Below are positions 10,595-23,279 of a stretch of DNA of 64,000 nucleotides, piece by piece (position 1 is the first letter of the stretch; each line of letters opens with the position of its first letter). The notes under the pieces were generated by a model, which ran no database searches, was not told the DNA's origin, and saw only the letters and a program-made list of their open reading frames with translations. The stretch comes from Asterella californica. Its lineage: Eukaryota; Streptophyta; Marchantiopsida; Marchantiales; Aytoniaceae. The translations under genes and the position numbers were made by a program. Location: positions 24,413,001 through 24,477,000 of the forward strand of contig JAYKYS010000008.1 in NCBI GenBank assembly GCA_036924285.1, read 5' to 3'.

Positions 10595-12962
10595 ATGGCC
10601 GAGAGACAAGGAGTTGGAAACCCTTCGGGCACGATTCCGCTGCAGCTTGATCCTGCTATAGGACAAATCTTCCAAGCATTTGCTCTGTACATGGATCAAC
10701 AACAAGCTGTTCAACGGAAGGAGGCGATGGCTACCAAGGCTTTGCATTCGGTGGTGGGGACATTGGATCAGTTTGAAGGGAGAAACATCTCCAAAGTACC
10801 TGAAGTTCTATTCTCGAGAGATGGAGCTGAGTAAGGTACCAGAGAGGGAGATAGTAAGGACGTTTGAGCTTGCTGTTGTCACGGAGTTACGGGAACATGT
10901 GAAGGGGCTCATTCAAGCTCATGGAGCTAACTGGGAGGAGTTTTCTCTTCAGTTGAAGGAGGAATACTCTTTGGAGGATGCAGATCGAGTGACTAAGAAG
11001 TCATTCATGGAGTAGGTGAACAAACCCAACAAGGAACTAGTTGCTATCGAACTACTTCGGGAGTTTGAGAGACAATTTCTTCAACTATCTCGGATGGAGA
11101 AGCTCACACTTGAGAATGACAAAGTGGAGCTATTTTTACAGTCAGCCAACAGCGAGCTACAGAGGGAGTTAGAGTTGCTGTTGGAAGATCGGACGAAAGA
11201 CAATGGTCTTACATCTGATTGGAAGAACGTTAGCGAAGTAGTGGGAGTACTTGCAAAGCGAGAATATCGAAGAGGGAAGGTGGTTGTGACTCAAGCCCCT
11301 CGACCACCGCCTATTGTGATACCACGAAGGCAACCAACGGTGCAGACTGCTCCTCTACCTACTATTTCACTTCCTAATATTCCTATCACTACGATTGTAC
11401 CACAGCGGAATCAAGCAATGGAAGATTTGGAGAAGAAGATGAGAGACTTACAGATCAAGTTGACAAGGTTGGAGGAGAAGGATGGGGCACCTGAAGGGAG
11501 ACCTGCACCAAAACAAGGATATGTTCAGAGGTGTATTTGGTGTGACAACACCGATCATCAACGGAAGGAATGCGGGAGTTTCACTGATGCCTTGCAGCAA
11601 GGCATAATTTTCTGGAAGGAAGGAAAAATCGCCTTGAGAGACAACGGAGAGACTCTGAGGACCAACTTCGGTAGAGGAGGGATGAAGAAAATTTTGGAGG
11701 ATCATCTAACAGTGCATGATGTGGCATCGGTAGAAGTTTCTACTTATGGAGTCGAGGTGATTAGCAAAAAGGAGAGTGCCTTTTTGAAACATGAGGATAC
11801 GACTGATATGTGGAGTCACGCTGTGAGCACGAACAGAAAGGGGAAAATGGCAAGGGAGGAGTTGCTCAGAACAGCCACAGCAATCAGGAGTGCTACTGGA
11901 TGGGATGATCCCGTAGATGCTATGTCCGTTCATGCCTACGTAGCCAAGGCTCAACATGAAGCTATCATGGAAGAGAAGCGTAGGAGAGATGAGGCTGGTC
12001 CAAGTGAGGAGAGAGCGGCTCCCAAGAGGCAACTAAGAGGAGATAGACTCCGACAGGAGACTACACCTCTACGAGAAGAAGCTATGGAGGACGTCTTACC
12101 TTCTGGGAGTGCAGAGAAGGGTAAGGGTAGGGAGAAGGGCAAAGCTCCCATGTATAAGCTGCAATCAGACATTGAAGCAGCAACCAACATGAAAGAGGTG
12201 TTGCAGGAGAAGGTGCTCAATACAAAGATTGAGTTTACCTTGCGAGAGATCCTCGGGATTGCGAAGAAAGAGTTTCATGATGTCATCATTGACATTATCA
12301 AGCGGAAGAGACAATTGACAGGAGAGACCGCAGTGTCCACTGCTCTAGACACAGTGATTACAGAGGAAGAGGAGCGAGAGTTGGTTCATTCTTACAACGC
12401 TCGTAAAGTTCGGTTTGATGTGGATAAGGAAGAGGACGATAAGATCTCTAGTCATTACACTAGAGGGCATTGGGCAAGAGCCACTACCGAAACCTTAGTG
12501 AATGTAGGAGAGATGAAAGATCCGGTGGTTGCTCTCATCGATCATGGATCTGAGATCAATATTGTCTCTAAGGACATCTACAAGCAGGGTGGATGGCCTG
12601 TTGATATAGATCATGGTTGGATGATCCGAGCAGCAAACAACACACGAGGAGAACTCTATGGTGCTTGTCCGGATGTGAAGGTGAAGATAGGAAATGTGGT
12701 ACTTGAACAAAACTTCTTTGTTCAAGATACTACTTCCTATCCGGTTATTCTTGGTCAACCATTCATTACAGCTGTAAGGATGGAGACTAAGGTGTTGGAT
12801 GACGGTTCTGCTTATGCTCGAATCAGGAGTCAGGATGGCAAAACAACGGTGCAGTTCTTGACTGTGTCTGCTAATCATGAGCGTAACCGAGATTACTTGC
12901 GGAGTGTTTCTCTACCCAAAGTCGCTGAAGAGTTTAAGGATTTTTCCAGAGGACCACTATAG
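10595..12962 (+). pseudogene. gag: gag and protease of the nested element, broken
   Basis: From the ATG at 10595 the frame encodes a helical gag N-terminus. It changes frame once near 10785-10800 and carries a TAG at 11013-11015 where a Trp codon would keep it open. After that it runs open to 12962. The open part holds a coat-like region, a Pro-rich linker, a zinc knuckle of the pattern C-x2-C-x4-H-x4-C (CIWCDNTDHQRKEC, about 11533-11575), a long charged region, and a retroviral-type aspartic protease near 12530-12760. The protease motif is LIDHGSEIN, with His where most families have Ser or Thr after the catalytic Asp, and it ends in ILGQPF. Gag packages the element RNA and the protease matures the polyprotein. 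Confidence 0.85.
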
Positions 12963-12964
12963 AG

Positions 12965-15900
12965 CGAGAGTATAGTGGTACCAATACGCAAGAGAAAGTA
13001 CTCTCGTTGGAGAAGGATAGTGCCTTTTGTACAGGAGTGATGAGATATTCGGAGAGTGGATTTGCTGTGTATACACAGCTCGCTGATCTTCAGAAATGGG
13101 AGAAGAAAGCTGTGCAAAGAACCCAAAAAGATCTAAAAAGAGTTGGTGTGCTTAGTGAGGAGGATAAGATAGAGGGCGTTTACGTGGAGATGGATTTGGA
13201 TGATCCTTTGGAAGAGCTTCGCAAGGTTGAACAAGGGAATGAAGATCAAGTTGTGTACATACGTTCTATGGAGCTTTACTCGGCTATAGAGTCATTCCAG
13301 ATACCTAAATTCAGAGTTGAGACCAGGTATAAAACGGTGGATAAAAAGGTGAAGCCGGTTGCACAACCGCTACCTAACGACTCTGACCAACGAGTTCAAC
13401 AAGCCTCAAAGGAGAAGAGCTTACGGTATCCTGATCAAATAGGTCACAAGTTTACAGAAGCTATGCTCAAGGAGTTGAAAGTTGGTTCTACCGACTTTCT
13501 TCTACCTGCTGAGGAGAAGGAGTTCAAGGAGATGTTAAGTAGGCATGAGAAAACTTTTTCTTTTGAGCCTTCAGAAATTGGGTGTGTAGATCCAAGCGTT
13601 GTAGCACCGATGATCATATTTACGGTACCGCATACGCCTTGGGACTTAAGACCAATTCCCGTACCTAGGGCACATCTGCCTAAGCTTATGGAGCTTCTAA
13701 AGGAGAAGATGCGGATGAGAATCCTTGAGCCATCGTTTGCACCGTATTCCAGCCGCTGGTTTACAGTGCCGAAGAAGAGCGGAGCGTTACGGTTCATTCA
13801 GGATATGCAACCGGTGAATCAGGTGACCATCAGAAATACGGGGATCGGACCTATTGTGGGAGAGTTTGCTGAAGCATTCGCTGGTAGAGCCATTTACTCG
13901 ATAGGAGACCTCTACTCTGGATACGATCAGTTTCAGCTTGCTGAAAGAAGTAGAGATGTCACTACTATGAGGACGCCGTTGGGGTTGGTGAGGATGTGCA
14001 CATTGTCGCAGGGGGCAACAAATTCTGTTGCACACATGATGAACGGGATGAACAGAGTTCTTCGAGACTTCATCCCAGAGAAGACCATGCCTTTCTTAGA
14101 TGACATCCCAATCAAAGGATGTGTAGAGGAGCAGAAAGATGAGAGAGTCAATCAGAGGGGGTGTCGAAAATTTGTGGTTGATCATATTCTAGATTGTGAT
14201 CAGATTCTATCACGGCTCGGGGAGGTTCACTTGACACTATCTGGTGCTAAGTCTTCGTTTGGAGTTCAAGAGGTTGTGATTGTGGGGCACTTGTGCGGGT
14301 GGTTTGGTCGCAAACCTGATCCTAACAAGGTGGATGCCATACAGCGGATGAAGGACACATGTAGCTCGACAACAGAAGTGCGAAGGTTCTTAGGAGCTTG
14401 CGTGTTCTATCATGTGTGGATCCTCATTTTGCTCATGTATCAGATCCACTGTATGGTCTGTTACGGAAGAGCACGAAGTTCAGATGGAAGGAGAGGTATA
14501 TCGAAGCGGTGCAGAAGTTGAAGCAGTTGTTGTCTTCTCCACCTGTGCTACGAAGAGTGAGTTATGAAGATGGCAAACACGTGATAATCACGGTTGATAC
14601 AAGTCCGATAGTCATTGGGTGGGCAGTGGGACAAGATGACGAGGATGGAAACCGGTTTGCAATCAGATTTGGAGCCAAAGTGTTGAGTGAGCGACAGCGA
14701 AACTACCCACAAGTAAAGCGAGAGCTATGGGGGGTAGTTACTGCGATGAAAGTTGAGAAGGACTATTTGATTGGAGCACCGGTGATAGTGGAGACGGATT
14801 GTTTGTCACTGTTAGGGATGATTACGAATTGTAACACCCCTGATATCGCTATGTTGCGATGGATTGCTTATATCAAGTCGTTGAATCCGGAATTTAGACA
14901 CATAGCGGGAAAAGATAACCCGGTAGCAGATATGTTGTCTAGAGCCAGATATGAGGATGAAAAGGATTCGACAGAAGATACAGAGGATATAGGCATGACC
15001 GTCTTTTGTAGAGCTCAGAAGGGAATGAAGGAACATCAAAACTCATTCATGGAGGAGCTATACGAAGGAGAATGGTTAGACATTGGGCGTTATCTTGGTT
15101 CTCTGACCAAGCAACCAGAATGGAATGATGCTCAGTTCAAACAGATCAAGAGGAAGGCTTACAACTACATACAACAAGGGGGCTATCTGTGGAAGCGCGC
15201 CAAGCGGAGTGGCGAGATGCCGCAACGGGTTGTGTGTAAGCAAGAGATGCAAACCCAGCTCATTCAAGAATTCCATGAGAGCTTATGGGCTGGACATCGT
15301 GGTATTTATGCCACCTTTACCAAACTCAAAGAGAGATATTGGTGGCGTAACATGTACAGAGATGTAGTGCGATTTGTGGAGACGTGTGTAACTTGTCAGA
15401 TGTACTCTGACATCCGGCATCGAGATGAGCTTCATCCTACGTATCCACTTGCAATGCATTACAAGTGGGTAGTAGATCTGGTTACGATGCCGGTTGGGAT
15501 ATGGCAGATGAGATACTTGGTTTTGGCACGGGAGGATCTATCAAACCAAGTCGAAGGACACGCTCTGCGCACAAACACTACAGAAGGGGTGTGCAGATTT
15601 CTACTTGAAGATGTGATCTGCAGATACGGATGTGTTGGGAAGATTACAGCAGACCGCGGAGAACTGAATGCTCACGAAGCTGATATGTTCTTCAAGAGGC
15701 GGGGAATCAAGTTAGCTCTTACCATGGCTTACAACCCAGAAGGAAATGCGAAGAGTGAGCGCGGTCATCCTCCCATCAGGAAAGCGATTGTGAAAGCTTG
15801 CAACGGAAGGGTGAGAGAATGGCCAAGGCTTCTACCATTTGCTCTATGGGCCGATTGTACAACTCATAGCTCGGTGACCGGATACATGCCAGCAGAACTA

Positions 15901-16458
15901 ATGCAAGGACAAAAACCGATCATGCCTATCGAAGAGCAAATACCTACTTGGAGTGTTCTACCTTGGGAAGATAATCTCTCTAGAGAGGATCTTCTCGCTC
16001 TTAGGATTCGTCAGTTGGAGCGGAGACCAGAGGATGTGGAGCTAGCTCTGGAACGGTTACGAAAAGCTCGCTTGAAGAACAAAGATAGATTTGATAAGCG
16101 ACATCGACTACGACCTAAGAAGATCCAGGAAGATGATTGGGTGTTGGTATATGATAGCAGCTTGGATAACCAGCATAGAGCATTGAGAAAGTTTTCTAAA
16201 CGCTGGTTTGGGCCTTACGTGGTTGTTCGTATTCATGACAACGCCACATACGTGCTACGCGAGTTGGATGGTGCACGGCTTAAAGTTCCGATTGCAGGAA
16301 AATAGATAAAACTCTTTAAGCGACGAGATGAAGACCTAGACATTGAGGAGATCAGTATCGAGTTTGATCTCTCTCGAGATCAAGATGAGAGTCCAGATGA
16401 GAGCGTAGAGCCCGAGGGGGAGATTCTCGAAGAAGAAGATGAGGAAGAAGTGGTATGA
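12965..16458 (+). pseudogene. pol: pol of the nested element (RT, RNase H, integrase), broken
   Basis: The reverse transcriptase region follows the protease in a shifted frame (shift between about 12900 and 12965). It includes SRWFTVPKKSGALRF, a GDLYSGYDQFQ strand, SQGATNSV, and FLDDIP as the active site (usually YLDD or YVDD). A one-base shift at about 14400-14420 leads into the RNase H (TVDTSP, ETDCLSLLGM), then an integrase. The integrase has an H-H-C-C zinc finger near 15270-15400 and a D, D, E triad (VVDLVT, TADRG, YNPEGNAKSERG). No chromodomain follows. A TAG at 16303-16305 separates the integrase from an acidic C-terminal tail ending at 16458. Confidence 0.88.
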
Positions 16459-16523
16459 TGCCAACCACAACGTATGATTAGGTTGGTGCATACCAGAGGA
16501 TGCACAGGTTCAGAGGGGGTGGA

Positions 16524-19041
16524 TGTCGTGTTGTGGATTGGCTAGGGTGTGAAACCACCACATATCCTTCGTACGTGTTTGGTGTTGAGGAGCCACTGGG
16601 ACCTTATCGTGTCAAAAGATAAGGCTCCACGTGGACGATCCATGTACTCTTCGCTGAGTGGAGATAAGAGTAGTACTCTTGTCGTCACATGTGAGATTGA
16701 TGTATAAGAAGAGAGGTGCGCGGAGCTTGAGATATAGAGTGTTGAGTATCCAAGTCTAGTGTGAGGGTGATCAGTATCATCGGATGAAGTAAGCGGCAGT
16801 GCGAGTGGTAGGCATGAACGGAGAACCCTTTCGTGCTCTTGATCTTCCACTTGTGCATCCATTCGTCATTAAGATCCATTGTCTACCGCGGGATCAGTTT
16901 CGAGTATTTATGGTAGCTCATTGGGGAGAGTCGTTTATGGCTGCAGTGATGGCTACTCCGGATCCTATCGTTCTTCCCATTGTCACTTACGACGCTGTTT
17001 GGGATCTTACTGTCTACATCCTGCTCTGATGTGATATGGATCCTCCATTGGATCTAAACTTTCCAGCGAGAGTTCCATTCAACACCTGGGTCGAAATACG
17101 TTGTTACAGTCGACCAAAGGTGGTGCATCGAGAGTTTGTCGTGAGGAACTTTGGTGAGGATTATTACAACCAGATAATAGCTTCATCAGTTCCTTTTGTA
17201 GTGCCGTTTATTGTCAACCGTTTTAGAGTCGGGATTCTGACTCTCTATTGAGTGTAGTTTGTACTTCGTGTTTACGTGCTTCGTTGCCGACGGCATCGTC
17301 AACGGCACCTGTTTGTAGTTTGTTCAATATAAACTTTGAGGCCTAAATGGTACTCTTGGATAAAAATTCGTTCTTTGTGTGTTTGTCATGTGAGTGAAGA
17401 CAAAACCCTTTTGTCAACTTGTTTCTCATTGGTCGAAAGTTTGACCAATCACCTTCTACCAAATTCCTTTCACGTTTTCGAGGGTTAGAGGCACTTCCCG
17501 TGGTCCATTCGCGGAGTGTGAAATATGGTTGGAAGGCTTGGGAGACGAGGATGCCCGTAGACTCAATGCTTGCTGGATTTGAAGCGCGGATGAGAAAGTT
17601 TCGATCAATTGAAGCTGAGGGGGTCAAATTCGTGACCAATTTTATTTCTGTGAAGTCTTTCTCACTTTCTGGGAGTTCTGTGAGGTTGCTGGAGATGAAT
17701 TGACTGTTGCTGGAGAGCTCTTGAGATGGGCTTGCTGATGGACTCCGAGATCAATCGATTTCAAGCCGGAGTGAAAAAGTTATGGCCAGCTGAAGTTGGG
17801 TGTCTCAAATCGGAGATTATGATAATATGCGACTGTAAACATGAGACATTGAGAGAGATATGGAGAGTTTGAGGTCAAATTTCGCTATGAAACCTTCCAG
17901 GGTCTGAGAAGGTACAGTCAGCTACCTACTTGTGAAATTTCAGACCATTTGGATTATTGGGTTGAAGGGAAACGTTGTTTTTGTGCATAAGGGTCTGCAT
18001 ATCGCCTTGTGTCATTGACGAAAAAGGCTTGGATCATTCCGAGAGTTTGGTTGAGGATCTGCTGGTGAAATTTTACAGAGTGGTAGTGATGGTGACACAT
18101 TAGCTTCCTGAGAAGTTTGAGCTGTTTTGATCGAGCGGTTTGTGAGGAATCGAACAGCAAAGTTCTGTCGAAATAGTATCATGTTATAAAAACAGCGATA
18201 AGGGCTTGATCGTTCCGAGAGTTTGGTTGAAGATCTGCTGGTGAAATTTTACAGAGTGGTAGTGATGGTGACACATTAGCTTCCTGAGAAGTTTGAGCTG
18301 TTTTGATCGAGTGGTTTGTGAGGAATCGAACAACAAAGTTCTGTTGAAATAGTATCGTGTTATAGAAACAGCGAACTTTGGAAGGGCATAGATGCCAACT
18401 CAGAGATGATCTCTCTGCATGTAATACCTTAATAGAGAGATTATTCTACAGGCTATCTGCTGGCCTTGGTTTCATCTCATTCTGAGCTGTGGTTGAGGAG
18501 TGACAGCAAGGTAAAAATTGAGAGGTTCTTGCTCCGAAAGGCGCAAGAGTTAAGATTCTTTGAAGAACAGGTCGACCTGGAGGTTTTTGCCAGTGCTTCA
18601 GAGCACTTGATCATGGGTATGGAGAGTTGTTGACTGTATTTCCTGTGTTTGGATCCTCTCCATACCCGCATGCTTGTTTGTACGCCCAGTTGGTTTTGAT
18701 TGGATTTGTGTGCGGGCGTTGCGCTTAGGTTTCTTTTCTATTAGGAGTGCTGGTATTTCTCTTGTGGTGAGGCTGGAGTGATGACCAGCAGACCTAAGAG
18801 TGCTTGCGGTGATGGCAGGAACAGGTTGCCCGTGCTTGTTACCCCGGTTCTATTCCTAGTCGAGTAAGAGAGAGATCTGCCGAGAGGACGTGAGGATATC
18901 GTAGCGAGAAAGGTTCAAAGTGTACTTGGAGATCAGAGAGAGGTTTGGGTGGTCACTGGTTCTGAGTCACGGAGTGCGACACGTACTCTCTACAGCTAGA
19001 TACCCGGTGTATTCCCAGATAAGAAAGCACGTCACACGACA
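16524..19041 (+). repeat. LTR of the nested element, right copy
   Basis: This is a 2518-bp partner of 8012-10529, the same length with no indels. Differences that I see lie near 17568, 18143, 18561, 18706, 18794, 18828 and 18861. It contains the same two small frames (16814-17029 and 17036-17251) and the same internal duplication. It ends at 19041, where the host integrase sequence resumes. Confidence 0.9.
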
Positions 19042-22000
19042 ACGTATGAAAGTCTCTAGATCTGGGGGATCCTGGTTCGACCTTCCTGTGTTTTCATGCC
19101 CCTTGGTAGCCAAAGCTATAGGAGTCCAAGGTGCATGAGAACCTCGATAAACCACTTCAAATGGTTTAAATCCTGTACTCGAGTGCTTGGTGTTGTTATA
19201 TGTAAACTCCACCAAGTCCAAGTGCTCGCTCCAATCACTCTGATCTCGCATGATATAGTTTCTCAACCCTTGCTCTACTATTTGGATCGTCCTTTTTGTC
19301 TGACCATCAGTTTCAGGATGATAAGAGGAACTGAACTTGAGGGTAGTTCCGAGCCTTCGAAACAAACCCTTCCAAAAATCAGCTACAAACCTCCTATCCA
19401 GATCTGAAACAATGTCTTTAGGCATCCCATGATACTTAAAAACATATCGTATAAACAGTTCAGCGGCACCTCTTGACGTCACTGCTTCCCTACAAGGGAT
19501 GAGGTGAGCTTGCTTACTGAAACGATCTATAACAACTAACAGAGCATCAAAACCTCCTGATTCGGGTAAACCTGTGCATAAGTCCATACTTATGCTCTCC
19601 CAAGGCCTATCAGGTATTGGCAATGGCCTTAGCAACCCTGCAGGTCTCCTTCGCTCTGTTCGCTGTTGTTGACAGGTCAAGCAAGTCTGCACGTACTTGA
19701 CTACATCCTCCAACATGGACGGCCAATAGAACTGCTCTTTAACTCGTTGCAACGTCCTATTCTGCCCTCCATGTCCAGCCAGTTCACAATCATGACATTC
19801 TTGCATGACTAGTGTCCTTAGAGATCCAGCTGGAACATAGACCTTGGTTTGCTTGTAAAACCAAAGGCCATTGCGAAATGAGAGATTACGTACCAATGGA
19901 TCTCTCTCTTGTTGGCTGGTCCAACGTTGAGCCTGAGGATCGTCTGACAATGCTTGTCTGATTCGATCCAAAAGCTCTTCACTCGTGTCCTGAGTTGTTA
20001 ACGCCTGGACACGTCTGCTTACCACATCCGCTGGAATATTTTCTTTCCCCTTTTGATACCGCCATTCGATATCAAAGCGTGCAAGTTCCACTTGCCATCT
20101 CTGCTGTTTGCGTGACAAACGGGGTTTACTCTGAAAGTATGTATTACCCTCGCAGTCCGCCACAACAGTAACCTTGCTTGGTAACAAATAATGCTCCCAA
20201 CGCTTCAGACAATGAACAACAGCGAACATCTCCTGTTCATGAGCAGGCCATTTTGCCTCAGTCTCTGAGAACTTGTGACTTTCGTAAGCCATCGGATGCT
20301 TTCCTTGCATCAACACTCCTCCAATGGTCCATTGGAAAGCATCTGTGTGAACCTCGAAAGGTTCTCCCATCTTGAGAAGAGCTAGCACGGGCATCTCTGT
20401 CAGTGCTTGTTTCAACTCCTGAAACGCTCTTTCAGCTGCTGGATTCCAAACAACCTTGGAAGTCTTGCGTAATAAGCCAAACAAAGGTGCGGCTTTATGC
20501 GCAAACTGATAAACAAAGCGCCGAAAGTATGTAGCTAACCCAAGAAAAGATCTGAGCTCATGAACACTCTCAGGTCTCTTCCATTCAACAATGGCTCGAA
20601 TCTTAGCCCTATTAGGATGAATACCCTGTGCATCGATCAAACATCCCAGAAACACCACACTCTCTTGTCCAAAAGAACACTTGCTCTTCTTGAGATAGAG
20701 TTGATGTTCTTCCAGGCGCTTAAACACTGTTTCAACATCTACTAGATGCTGATCCCAAGTGGATGAGAAGATGATGATATCATCTAGGTACACGATAACA
20801 CTCTCATCCAAGAGATCTCTGAAGATCTCGTTCATTAGCCTGCAGAAAGTACCAGGTTCATTGGACAATCCAAACGGCAACACTGTATACTCAAACAAGC
20901 CATACCTCGTCCTTACAGCTGTCTTTTCTTCATCACCTTCTTTGATCCGGATCTGATGATATCCAGAACGGAGATCCAACTTGGTGAAGTACCTTCCCGT
21001 GACCAACCGATCGGTGGTTTCATCCATGAGAGGAAGAGGGTACTTATTCTTGACAGTAACCTTATTAAGTGCACGGTAGTCTGCACACATGCGAATACCA
21101 CCATCCTTCTTGGCCACGAACAACACCGAGGCAGCATAAGGTGATATACTGGGCCGTAAAGATACCCTGAGCTACCAACTCTTTCAGCTGAGTCTTCAGC
21201 TCTGTCAGCTCATCAAATGACATGCGTCTTGATGGCACTGCAGTAGGTGTAGCTCCAGGAACCAGATCAATAGCATGATCCAAGGCTCTCCTCGGAGGAA
21301 GTCTTGTTGGTAACTGGTCCGGCATTATGTGAGAAAACCTCTCAATTAATGCTTGCATATCAGGATGTATAGGAAGAGCAGCAACACGTTCTTCCTCATC
21401 CGTCTCCACCTTGGGTTTAGACATCACTGCAACCCAAGCTTCGTCTACCGACTTGATCTGCTTTCCAAACTGTCTAGCTGTGCAGATCTGAAATGCCACC
21501 TTGGCTCGTTGGAACCTACGAGCAGCATGGTTTGGCTCCTTGGGTCTCTCTTTGATGATCAAAGGATGTGGTTGACCCAAGCCCCATCGATCCATGACAA
21601 TGACATTCCCTTCTTGAACATCTAGCTTTGCCTTGGTCTCTTGTAACCAAGACCAGGACAAGATACCCTCCATTGTATCACCCAAGTTCATAACTAGGAA
21701 TTCATGCTTCCTGGTTACCCCTCCAACAGTAATAGGAACACTCATGAGCTTTTCTGTAACGGTTGTGCTACCTTGCACAAATCTTACCAACAACGGGCTC
21801 ATGATCTTGGTTCTAGTCATCCCTAAGGTCTTGACCAGCTTTTCATCCAAGACATTCACATCTGCTCCAGTATCTATAAGCAAACAACACTGTTGGCTTC
21901 CTAGTTTCACTTCAATCCACGGCAGAAAATCCCCATGTTCTACCAAATGCTCACCAGCACATACCTCTGCTTCAGTAGTCGCCTCAATTGGTTCTTCAAC

Positions 22001-22320
22001 ACTGGTTGTCTCTTCAGCTGTAAACCCACGAACGTTGCTCGCTGTTGAACGTTGAGGACGCTCACGAGCGATGTGATCATCTCGTCCGCATCGAAAACCG
22101 ATGATCGTCCTTGAAGGTGTCGCACTGCTAGCTCCACTGCTCCTAGCACCTGAAGTCGAAGCTTGGTTGGATCTTGCATTGGATGCATAAGATCCAGTAG
22201 GTCGTGTCTGAGTAGGACCACGAGTGACTCCTCGCTGCTGAGAGCCACGAGAAAATCCCCTTCCAGATGTACCAAATCTTCCACCACCACGTCCTCTACC
22301 ACCTCTACTCTGAGGGACGC
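19042..22320 (-). pseudogene. pol: Protease and pol of the outer chromovirus, broken
   Basis: Read on the minus strand, a Gly/Arg-rich linker leads to a degenerate zinc knuckle near 22080-22120. The protease follows with LIDTGADVNVL near 21870. After a frame change at about 21130 comes the reverse transcriptase: LFVAKKDGG, KLDLRSGYHQI, then the active site VIVYLDDIIIFS near 20790. The RNase H has VHTDAFQWTIGG near 20330. The integrase has an HHCC finger (HDCELAGH and CLTCQ) and a core that reads MDLCTGLP, VSDLDRRF and DGQTKRT. The last motif has Lys where the catalytic Glu belongs. The frame stops at 19042, where the nested element LTR begins; the rest of the integrase resumes at 7445. Confidence 0.9.
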
Positions 22321-23229
22321 TATCTGTCCTTGAGGATTACGCCAAAATCCTCTACTAGACTCGCCACCACTTGTTCCACGCTGAAACTTAGAAGGCTGCA
22401 CGGTGTAATTACGTTCCCTAGTGTTCTCTGCTGCTTCCAGAAATGCAAACAAGTCTTGCATGTCCTCGGACTTGTGAAACATAACCCAGCTATCAAACAC
22501 ACTAGCATAGAAACCCTGCAGACCTTTCTTCAAGTGAAACAGCAAGTCGGTGCGATCCACCATGTGCAAACGAGTAACCAACTCAGAAAATCGCTGGAGG
22601 TACTGTCTGATACTCCTTGTCTGTCTCAAATGAAGGAGCTCCAACCGAAACTGTGTAGCTTCATCCACTGGTACCAAATGTCTTCGGAGTTCATCCTTCA
22701 GCTCCGGCCAAGTGGACATAGGAGTTGTACCGTTCAAACTTCTCATCCGCTGTTGACCTCCATACCATTCCTTAGCCTCTCCTTCCAATCTATTAACAGC
22801 ATAGGTGAACCAGCTGCGCTCATCGAAGTTCTCCAAGTAATTCTCCATCTCAGTAACCCATAACTCAAACTTGGAAAAGCTTTTCTCACCGTTGAAAGAT
22901 GATGGCGTTGCTGGTTCAGCCCACTTCACTTTCCGCTTGTGCCCTTCTTTGGCTGAGCTGCCTTCCGCAACATTCTCTTGCGCCTTCTGTGATCCATCTT
23001 CATTCTTATCTGCTTGAGTAGCATCAACTGCTCCTTCACCCAGCAATGCTAAATCTTTGACTTGCTCAGCTTGTGGTACAGGGACCTCTCCTTCTTTCTC
23101 CTGTGTCACTTTTGCTTGAGCTAAATCTGCCTTGAGCACCTTGTTCTCAACTTCCACTTGTTCAAGTCGGCCTTCCAACTTCTTCAGAAACGCATGCATC
23201 TCGTCCATCCCAGTCGGCACGGCTTCCAT
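21940..23229 (-). pseudogene. gag: gag of the outer chromovirus
   Basis: The frame starts with ATG at 23229, close behind the primer site. An N-terminal coiled coil is followed by a Lys/Glu linker and then the retrotransposon gag domain (about residues 110-290: FELWVTEMENYL, WYGGQQ, WPELKDELRRHL, then IRQYLQRFSELV). Near 22310-22330 the frame shifts. The true downstream reading (Gly/Arg-rich linker and knuckle) continues in another frame, while this frame runs on without meaning to 21940. The knuckle reads GFRCGRDDHIARERP, so two of its three cysteines are replaced. Confidence 0.85.
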
Positions 23230-23265
23230 TGTCGATGGTGTTCAGCAAAGATTCAACTTGAACTT

Positions 23266-23277
23266 GCTCTGATACCA
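23266..23277 (-). other. Primer binding site, initiator-Met tRNA
   Basis: On the minus strand the 12 bases read TGGTATCAGAGC, the classic complement of the plant initiator methionine tRNA 3' end. They lie two bases inside the 5' LTR. This fixes the orientation of the outer element and supports a plant host. Confidence 0.9.
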
Positions 23278-23279
23278 AC

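Larger units (their letters stand above)
7446..19041 (+). mobile_element. Nested plus-strand LTR retrotransposon composite
   Basis: The order is: truncated end of pol (7446-7946), LTR (8012-10529), gag and pol (10595-16458), LTR (16524-19041). The block 7446-10529 recurs at 15958-19041 with a constant offset of 8512 and no indel, so the left edge is not an LTR edge but lies inside a second copy of the pol gene. The simplest reading is a tandem LTR-body-LTR-body-LTR array whose left unit was deleted up to the end of pol, together with about 180 bp of the host element. LTR termini are TGTCGTGT and ACACGACA. I counted about seven substitutions between the LTRs over 2518 bp, so this is a recent arrival. 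Confidence 0.9.

Noticed and set aside
22267..22863. 198-codon plus-strand frame opposite the outer gag
   Set aside because: It is the antisense shadow of a clear gag domain and has no recognisable motif.
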